Source: DUZB01 sp964407525 (lineage in GTDB: Bacteria; Desulfobacterota; DSM-4660; Desulfatiglandales; Desulfatiglandaceae). From it: a DNA stretch of 12,023 bases. Below the pieces are notes generated by a model. The model ran no database searches, had not been told where the DNA came from, and worked only from the letters and a program-made list of their open reading frames with translations. Position 1 is the first letter of the stretch. Each line of letters begins with the position of its first letter. The stretch is taken from assembly GCA_964407525.1 (NCBI GenBank), contig CAYOWC010000138.1, positions 1 to 12,023 of the forward strand, in the 5' to 3' direction. Below are positions 6,989-12,023 of the stretch, piece after piece. Position numbers and translations under genes: made by a program.

Positions 6989-7537
6989 TTATGGTGGATC
7001 AACTTCCTCCATGAGCGGACTTTCAGGTGAAAAGGCTGCACAACTGTTGTACAGTCGGGGACTGTTCTTGACCAAATTGGCGAAAAACTTCTTTTCTCCC
7101 TCCAGGTCTTTTGGTGCTTTTCCGAGAACCTGCTTTGCAAAAGAGAGAATAATCCCGTTGCAGCACTCTCCGATCATGAAAATGAGCTTTTTTTCGGTTG
7201 CGCTCTTTCCCATGAGGCCTTTTACAATCTTTTTAATTCCAGGCCCCACACGCACCCCGATCACTTTTTTAAGGGTTTCATGAATATCGGGAAGTTCTGC
7301 TTCCGAGGATCTGCGAATTTCCGCCTGGATGTCTGTTATTTCCAGATCGGGAGTTTTCACCCGAATGACCACGAGGAGATCCATGAGGGTATCTTGCAAT
7401 CGGCAGGAAGAGACCAGGGTCTCCTTATCAGGCAGTTCCACCGTGACGGAGTTGTTTCTTGAGAAACAAAGGATATCGACCATAGTTCTATTCTTAACCT
7501 CTTGAAATTTGGGATAGGGTTCGGACTGCGGAACCAT
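6989..7537 (-). CDS. DUF2889-like protein of unknown function
   Basis: The 182-aa product contains VDILCFSRNNSVTVELPD near the N-terminus, a central strand-rich part (LEITDIQAEIRRSSE), and IFMIGECCNGIILSFAKQ. Residue spacing and the FSRN...ECC landmarks parallel the N-terminal domain of the next gene, so the two are likely tandem paralogues. I assign DUF2889 by resemblance and am not certain. No catalytic motif, signal peptide or membrane segment is evident. The ATG at 7537 follows CTGGAG at good spacing and lies 25 bp after the MBL stop; an ATG at 7483 is an alternative, and the frame up to 7630 would overlap the MBL gene. Its position between a metallo-beta-lactamase-fold hydrolase and a PHP enzyme suggests it assists one of them. 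Confidence 0.72.
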   Translation of the reverse strand: MVPQSEPYPKFQEVKNRTMVDILCFSRNNSVTVELPDKETLVSSCRLQDTLMDLLVVIRVKTPDLEITDIQAEIRRSSEAELPDIHETLKKVIGVRVGPGIKKIVKGLMGKSATEKKLIFMIGECCNGIILSFAKQVLGKAPKDLEGEKKFFANLVKNSPRLYNSCAAFSPESPLMEEVDPP

Positions 7538-7562
7538 ACATAGCTCCAGTAGATTGTTTCTG

Positions 7563-8390
7563 TCAAGGCAAACTTCGCTGCTTGATTTCCGGCAACATGG
7601 CAGATCGGACCATATTGGCAAAGCTGGCATTTCCCATGGTGATCCATTTTATTTTCCGGTCTCTTCCATCTCCCAGTTTCCTGATGATTTCTTTGCCGGT
7701 ATATCCTTTCAGTGTGAGGGCCCGGATAGTTCCGTAGAGATCTTCAAGGTGGGCCAGTTTTCTTTCCAGGTGTGTTTTCCCGTTTTTTGGGCAAGGGCGG
7801 TGACCACAAAACAGGGCGTCAAAGTCGTAGACCAGGATTTTTTTGAGGGAATCGATCTGGTCTTTCATCTTTTCATCGGCCCGAAAAAATTTGATTCTTT
7901 CCCCGATATAAAGATCGCCGGAAAAGAGCCATCCATTCTCCTTTTCCAGAAAAACGGTGTGATCTTTGCTGTGCCCCGGAGTATGCACGGGAATCAATGT
8001 GAAGCGACCGGTTTCGATGAAAGCAGGCAGAATATGCACTTCCGTATGCTCAGCACGGCCAAATACCAGGCGCTGATAGGGAAGTATCTTGAACCCTCTG
8101 TTCATTTTTTTAATCATGGATGGATGGCCAAAGATTTTAGCCCCATGGGTACGGCTGATCAGGGCCGCATTTCCGCTGTGGTCTTCGTGATGGTGGGTCA
8201 ACAGAACCGTCTTACATTTTCTTCCCTTCAGGAGCGAGGCGATATGCTTTCGCATATGGGACTGGCCTGAATCGATCAGGATGCCGTCAATATAATAAAA
8301 GTACACTGTAATGACCGGTCGTCCAACAGGACCGAATCCCAGTTCCCATGCGTTGACCTCGCCGAAATGGAGTTCTCGGATGATGTGCAT
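7563..8390 (-). CDS. Metallo-beta-lactamase-fold hydrolase (LACTB2/glyoxalase II-like)
   Basis: The 275-aa protein has a complete zinc site: THHHEDHSG (His66, His68, Asp70, His71), HTPGH (His140), FSGD (Asp159) and CGHRP (His197). The C-terminal GYTGKEIIRKLG region resembles the small helical tail of LACTB2-like proteins. Members act on thioesters, RNA or other substrates, so the reaction cannot be fixed. The ATG at 8390 is chosen because a strong promoter lies at 8452-8480, so the longer frame starting at 8585 would begin upstream of it. The ribosome site is weak (AAGGA at a longer than usual distance). It is the first gene of a three-gene operon with DUF2889-like and PHP genes, plus the dead DUF169 gene. 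Confidence 0.88.
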   Translation of the reverse strand: MHIIRELHFGEVNAWELGFGPVGRPVITVYFYYIDGILIDSGQSHMRKHIASLLKGRKCKTVLLTHHHEDHSGNAALISRTHGAKIFGHPSMIKKMNRGFKILPYQRLVFGRAEHTEVHILPAFIETGRFTLIPVHTPGHSKDHTVFLEKENGWLFSGDLYIGERIKFFRADEKMKDQIDSLKKILVYDFDALFCGHRPCPKNGKTHLERKLAHLEDLYGTIRALTLKGYTGKEIIRKLGDGRDRKIKWITMGNASFANMVRSAMLPEIKQRSLP

Positions 8391-8409
8391 TTTCTTGAAT
8401 TTTTTCCTT

Positions 8410-8422
8410 ATGTCTTTGACAT
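8410..8422. promoter_or_regulatory. 13-bp palindrome in the MBL leader
   Basis: ATGTC and GACAT flank three bases (atgtctttgacat). It lies between the expected start site near 8445 and the MBL start codon. It could be a small operator or chance. Confidence 0.25.
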
Positions 8423-8451
8423 GGAATGAATTTGCTTTCTTCAGGACGGTG

Positions 8452-8480
8452 AGTATAAGAGACGAGGGGTAACAGGTCAA
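8452..8480 (-). promoter_or_regulatory. Sigma70-type promoter of the MBL-DUF2889-PHP operon
   Basis: TTGACC (8475-8480) and TATACT (8452-8457) are exactly 17 bases apart on the minus strand, each one mismatch from consensus. The expected start near 8445 gives a leader of about 55 nt before the MBL ATG at 8390. Confidence 0.75.
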
Positions 8481-8510
8481 GTTGAGAATATAGCACTGGC
8501 AATTCTTGTT

Positions 8511-8539
8511 TTGACGGTTTCTACAGTATGTGAGAAAAT
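8511..8539 (+). promoter_or_regulatory. Possible weak promoter for the alpha/beta hydrolase
   Basis: TTGACG (8511-8516) is followed after 17 bases by GAAAAT (8534-8539). The -35 is good and the -10 poor (three of six). It is the only pair with correct spacing I found ahead of the hydrolase gene. Confidence 0.25.
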
Positions 8540-8578
8540 GCTCTACGAATTGTTTCGCGACCCTTAAGGGAGAAAGAG

Positions 8579-9415
8579 ATGGCAAAAACGTGGTTTATGG
8601 TTTTCTCAGTCATTTTCACTCTGCTTCTGTGTTTTTATTTTTTTTATCCCAAAGTAGAGAACTTCTTTGTCTTTTACCCAGACAAAACTTTTGCGGCGGT
8701 TCCCTCAGATTGGGGGGTAGAGTATGAAAATCTAGCCTTCGAGGCTGGAGATGGGACAAAACTCCATGGCTGGTATTTCCCGGGAAATGGAAAAGGGCCG
8801 ATTATCCTTTTCAGTCACGGCAATGCAGGAAATATCTCCCATCGGATCGACAATATTAAAAGGTTGCTTGATTGCGGGTTGCAGGTCTTTATTTATGACT
8901 ACAGGGGATATGGAAAGAGTGCCGGGAAACCATCGGAAGCGGGGATCTACAAGGATGGCCTGGCGGCCTGGGACGTGCTCGTGAAAGAAAAGAGGGTTCT
9001 CCCCGACAATATAGTCTTGTTCGGCCGTTCCCTTGGAGCGGCGGTTGCTGTTGAAATAGCAACAAAAAGGAAAGCAGGGGCTCTTATTGTCGAAAGCGCT
9101 TTTACCTCCACCAGGGAAATGGCAAAAGGGATGTTCCCTTTTCAATTATTTGCCCCTTTTCTACCCGCCCATTATAACAACCTGGAGAAGATTAAGCAGA
9201 TTACTATTCCCAAATTAATTATCCATGGGACAAGCGATGAACTGATTCCGTTTCCCATGGGTAAAGAGTTATATGATGCTGCTCACGACCCCAAATCTTT
9301 TTTCCCCATCAAAGGGGCGGGGCATAATGATACTTATGTGGTTGGGGGAAAAGCCTATTTTGAAAAACTGTGCGGGTTTGTCCGGGCCTCTTCAACCCCA
9401 GCTAATTCGGAATAG
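8579..9415 (+). CDS. Membrane-anchored alpha/beta hydrolase (BEM46/ABHD13-like)
   Basis: This is a 278-aa serine hydrolase. Residues 5-23 form one hydrophobic segment that is probably an uncleaved signal anchor, placing the enzyme at the outer face of the inner membrane. The core shows the oxyanion-side HGNAGN (80-85), YDYRGYGKS (106-114), the nucleophile elbow GRSLGAA with Ser151, Asp220 in GTSDELIP and His249 in GAGHND, so the catalytic triad is complete. The family includes peptidase-like and esterase-like members of uncertain substrate. GGGAG six bases before the ATG at 8579 supports the start. The gene is divergent from the MBL operon and appears to be transcribed alone. Confidence 0.9.
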   Translation: MAKTWFMVFSVIFTLLLCFYFFYPKVENFFVFYPDKTFAAVPSDWGVEYENLAFEAGDGTKLHGWYFPGNGKGPIILFSHGNAGNISHRIDNIKRLLDCGLQVFIYDYRGYGKSAGKPSEAGIYKDGLAAWDVLVKEKRVLPDNIVLFGRSLGAAVAVEIATKRKAGALIVESAFTSTREMAKGMFPFQLFAPFLPAHYNNLEKIKQITIPKLIIHGTSDELIPFPMGKELYDAAHDPKSFFPIKGAGHNDTYVVGGKAYFEKLCGFVRASSTPANSE

Positions 9416-9445
9416 GGGAGTCGTTTTTGTGTATCCACAATGAAT

Positions 9446-9692
9446 CTACTTTAAACGATCCAATGCGGCAATAGCACTTTCATATCCTTGGTTCTTAGCC
9501 TTTCGATACCACTATTAAGGCTTGTTGATAATCTTTCTTTACTCCTCTGCCATCAGAATATATGTTTCCAAGGTCCCTCTGTGCTTGAGAATACCCTTTT
9601 TCTACTGCTTCCTTGAACCATTTGTAAGGCTCGCTATAGTCCTTGGTTATTCCATATCCATTGAGTTACATGTATCCAACATTGAACAAACC
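9446..9692 (-). pseudogene. Sel1-like repeat protein pseudogene (C-terminal remnant)
   Basis: The minus strand encodes FNVGYM, an in-frame TAA (9666-9668), then LNGYGITKDYSEPYKWFKEA, then VEKGYSQAQRDLGNIYSDGR and GVKKDYQQALI. One extra base at 9512 shifts the frame, after which WYRKAKNQGYESAIAALDRL continues in the next frame to TAG at 9446-9448. Together these form about one and a half Sel1 repeats (landmarks LGxxYxxGxGVxxDYxxAxxWYxKA) with the normal end of such a protein. A nonsense codon plus a frameshift and the lost N-terminus indicate decay; a sequencing error could explain only one of these. No start or ribosome site is visible. Confidence 0.75.
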
Positions 9693-10011
9693 ACACCTTG
9701 TGAAAACAGTTCCCGATGAAGAGTACACCGACGGAATAGTTTTCATTGAAGAATTGACCGATGCTGCGGAAAAAGACGTTGATTCTTTTTTCGAGAAAGC
9801 CCAAGAAGAAAAATTGACACTTGGCGATAATGACGTTTATGTCGTGAAGGACATCAAGACATTAAAGACAGATCGCCTGAAAGCAACGAGAATCGTTGTT
9901 CTCGGGAGCGGACCATGTGGAAACATGCTCAGGATTGGCAAGCGCAGCCGAACACAGGGGTCCCTGCCCGGTATCCTGGGCATTAACCAAATAAAGAGAA
10001 TGCTAATCTAA
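9670..10011 (+). CDS. Hypothetical protein, possibly a gene fragment
   Basis: This open frame of 113 aa is not recognised. Residues 10-75 look like genuine protein: acidic and helical, with EEYTDGIVFIEELTDAAEKD, DSFFEKAQEEKLTLGDND and VYVVKDIKTLKTDRLK. The tail after VVLGSGPCGN is basic and less protein-like. In the +1 frame the same DNA encodes MWKHAQDWQAQPNTGVPARY before a stop, so a frameshift near 9910-9930 is possible. The ATG at 9670 has no good Shine-Dalgarno, and its first codons overlap the antisense Sel1 remnant, so the true N-terminus may be missing. A TTG at 9643 is an alternative start. No neighbour suggests a role. Confidence 0.4.
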   Translation: MYPTLNKPHLVKTVPDEEYTDGIVFIEELTDAAEKDVDSFFEKAQEEKLTLGDNDVYVVKDIKTLKTDRLKATRIVVLGSGPCGNMLRIGKRSRTQGSLPGILGINQIKRMLI

Positions 10012-10263
10012 TTTGCAATCAACGGGATTTGATCTGACAGGTTCAGTAGGTAGGTGTGACTTGTTCCGGCAATGCGTGTGAATGTGCAGCATAGAACTAC
10101 GTATCGTTAAATTGCAATTTCTGAGCAGCCCATTTTTGCAAAACTACTAAACTTGTCCTTGAAATTCCTGTAACTCAAGGCATAAATATCCATATCCTCA
10201 AAAGGCTTGATATTATAAAAGGATTAGCATTCCTTTCACAACCCCATGCTATCATAACAAGAT
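10012..10263. other. AT-rich intergenic stretch
   Basis: No gene is supported. Two weak inverted repeats are present: ccttga / tcaagg (10157-10180, 12-nt loop) and aaagga / tccttt (10218-10236, 7-nt loop). Either might end the transcript of the secreted-protein gene read from the right, but neither is GC-rich or followed by a clear T run. Confidence 0.4.
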
Positions 10264-11904
10264 TTAAAAACCATATTTCGTAGTGTGCCCCTTAGGCACG
10301 CCTTTATCTCTGACTGATGGCAAGGTTTGAGATTCCCTTGCTCCATTGTTTTTCTGACCTAAACTCTGCGATTCCTTCTCGTCCGAGCGATCTACAGGTA
10401 TATTTGTTTTTTTTGGTTCCGCCGAATCCTGTTCAGGAGGCTTTGAGAGTTTGGACGGTGTGGTGCTTGTATTCCCGTTGTAGTAACCGCCTTTTTCATA
10501 CCGAGCCCCTCCCTTGATCTCGTATTCCATTTTATCCACCTTACGCCGCTCTTTGCGGGTATCCAGCGGGTGATGTTGTGGATCCGGAATGATTTTGGTT
10601 TTGAGGGGACCGTAGTAATCCCGATGAAATTTGTCGACCCACTTCTTCTTGATCTGGTCCAATTGTCCCTTAAGACGATTTTTTTCCCTCGTAACCCTGT
10701 CTCGGTCGGCTACGTTCTGCGGGGTATTAAGTAAAGGGAACGACCTAAGATCATCGTCGTGTGCCTTTTCCAATTTCGCAGCTTTTTTATATTCTTTGGA
10801 AATCGGCTTGAACTCCTCATAGATCTTTAAAGCTTCCTGCTGATGGCGTGTCTGGTGGAAAGGATATCGGGTATCAGTATAATCTATTCCGGGTAACGGA
10901 CGACCGAACTCATTTTCATAGCTCCTCTTGATCAGTTGCAGATTATCTTTAGCTATTTTCATCTCCTCCAGGCATTTATGTAAGGGCAAGGTCGTACTTT
11001 TTTCAAAGGAGCGGTACTCATCCTGCCAAAAATCCCATTCCTTAATTAAATACTGCTCTCTGTTCATTTCCGGCACCGATTGTGGTGTCTTTTTTTTGGT
11101 TGGGTCTCTAGGTTTTTCCGTTTTCAGCCCCGCCCTGACACGAGCCAGCTCGGCACGTTGTTCCGACGTCATATTGGCTATCAATTCGTCCTGCTCCTCC
11201 TTCGTATAATTTTCGAAGTCTTTGGCATAGTCGGACCAGTTGTCTTCGCTTGTTTCCGGCTCAACTTTACCGTTGCTTTTATGGCTTGCAGAACCGTCAT
11301 TGTTCTCCTCTGCCTGGACCCACTGGTAGATGTATCGAAATCCCGGCTGTCCGTTATGAAATGACCCGTCGGGACAGAACCTGATCGCAAGGGATGCATC
11401 CTTTGATCCTGCCGGAACTTTGAATTTGACCGTCTTTGTCGCTGTATCAGATTTAGCTCTTGAATTAGCCTTCACTCTACCCAGATCGTCTCCCCCACCA
11501 CATACGCTGCCGCAGGGGCAACGTGGAAGATCGATGGATATACTCAAACCAAGACTTAAAAATAGCCCCGGTATATTAGATCCTCTTTTTGCAGAAATCG
11601 TAAACGGCTGAATCTCACCAGGATTAAGTCGTTTCGGGGGTGGGGTCCATGAGGCGCTGGCAGAAAATATTTCCTCTTTACGATGGTTACATACCCCTGC
11701 AAAATAAACTGTACGCAAAGAGAAGGTTCCTTCACTGATCGTGACACGTTGTTCTCCACACCGGTCCTTAAAATTTTTGCCCTGCCCACTCTTGACATCT
11801 ACCTGTTCCCAGTAGCCTTCAGCTCCAGCACAGTTGAAAGGAATCAGAGAGAACAATACGAAAGATGAAAATAAGAACAAACATATAGAAACACGTTTAG
11901 ACAT
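10264..11904 (-). CDS. Large secreted protein of unknown function with Cys-rich N-terminal domain
   Basis: The 546-aa product starts with a clear Sec signal peptide (MSKRVSICLFLFSSFVLFSL, then IPFNCAGA) with cleavage likely after Ala28; the Cys25 context does not fit a lipobox. Residues 29-200 look like a beta-sandwich with six cysteines (49, 72, 129, 131, 135, 177), including RCPCGSVCGGG, suggesting disulphides in the periplasm or outside. Residues 220-460 are helical and highly charged, with TSEQRAELARVRAGL and long Lys/Glu runs compatible with coiled coil. The last 80 residues are polar, rich in Ser, Pro, Lys and Asn, and probably disordered. GGAG nine bases before the ATG at 11904 decides the start over upstream ATGs at 11919 and 11973. 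I do not recognise the family. It stands alone. Confidence 0.78.
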   Translation of the reverse strand: MSKRVSICLFLFSSFVLFSLIPFNCAGAEGYWEQVDVKSGQGKNFKDRCGEQRVTISEGTFSLRTVYFAGVCNHRKEEIFSASASWTPPPKRLNPGEIQPFTISAKRGSNIPGLFLSLGLSISIDLPRCPCGSVCGGGDDLGRVKANSRAKSDTATKTVKFKVPAGSKDASLAIRFCPDGSFHNGQPGFRYIYQWVQAEENNDGSASHKSNGKVEPETSEDNWSDYAKDFENYTKEEQDELIANMTSEQRAELARVRAGLKTEKPRDPTKKKTPQSVPEMNREQYLIKEWDFWQDEYRSFEKSTTLPLHKCLEEMKIAKDNLQLIKRSYENEFGRPLPGIDYTDTRYPFHQTRHQQEALKIYEEFKPISKEYKKAAKLEKAHDDDLRSFPLLNTPQNVADRDRVTREKNRLKGQLDQIKKKWVDKFHRDYYGPLKTKIIPDPQHHPLDTRKERRKVDKMEYEIKGGARYEKGGYYNGNTSTTPSKLSKPPEQDSAEPKKTNIPVDRSDEKESQSLGQKNNGARESQTLPSVRDKGVPKGHTTKYGF

Positions 11905-12023
11905 GATCTGTTTCTCCATTCTGTTTTTAGATAATAGTGAAAACTTATTATTGCGTTGCTCTCTATAGCTCACCTTTCGCTCATTTTAAACGGCCCCCTC
12001 GATTTTTGCCTGTGTGAAAGAGA

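Noticed and set aside
7141..7630. Longer N-terminal extensions of the minus-strand PHP and DUF2889-like frames (starts at 7140 and 7630)
   Set aside because: They overlap the preceding genes in another frame, have no homology-like sequence, and internal ATGs with ribosome sites fit the operon spacing better.
8391..8585. 65-residue extension of the MBL protein to an ATG at 8585
   Set aside because: It crosses the strong promoter at 8452-8480 and overlaps the divergent hydrolase start; the MBL fold begins after the ATG at 8390.

Overview
The window looks like chromosomal DNA from a Gram-negative, probably deltaproteobacterial (Desulfobacterota-type) organism. The evidence is a PagL-type outer-membrane lipid A deacylase, LpxL-type acyltransferase chemistry, a DegV/DAK2 fusion, DUF2889 and DUF169 family proteins, and a degenerate 'cgtcattcccgcg' REP-like element of a kind common in those genomes. 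The taxonomic call is inference; no rRNA or marker gene is present.

Region 1 (1-4762, all minus strand) is an acyl-chain/lipid cluster. In transcription order it holds a 4HBT thioesterase, a fused fatty-acid kinase (FakA-like DhaL plus middle domain joined to a FakB-like DegV domain), an LpxL-like lysophospholipid acyltransferase, then a 328-bp gap with its own strong sigma70-type promoter, an acyl carrier protein and a FabF-type ketosynthase that runs off the left edge. The ketosynthase sequence around the active cysteine, together with ACP, thioesterase and LpxL-like acyltransferase, recalls aryl-polyene-like or other specialised lipid clusters; the rest of the cluster probably lies left of the window. 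The lipid A 3-O-deacylase gene pagL (4882-5460, plus) is divergent from this cluster.

Region 2 (5461-8480) begins with a REP-like fragment and a 24-bp unit repeated three times. These lie at the broken end of a DUF169 pseudogene (minus strand, one in-frame stop). Upstream of it is a tight minus-strand operon with a clear promoter: metallo-beta-lactamase-fold hydrolase, a DUF2889-like protein, and a DUF2889-like domain fused to a PHP-type phosphoesterase. The two DUF2889-like proteins look paralogous. The function of this operon is not evident and it is the best candidate here for an undescribed system.

Region 3 (8579-9415, plus) is a membrane-anchored BEM46-like alpha/beta hydrolase, divergent from the MBL operon.

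Region 4 (9416-12023) looks accessory: a frameshifted Sel1-repeat pseudogene, an unrecognised short ORF, an almost featureless intergenic stretch, and a large secreted protein (546 aa) with a Cys-rich N-terminal domain and a charged C-terminal half. The last 50 bases may contain the end of a degraded insertion element.
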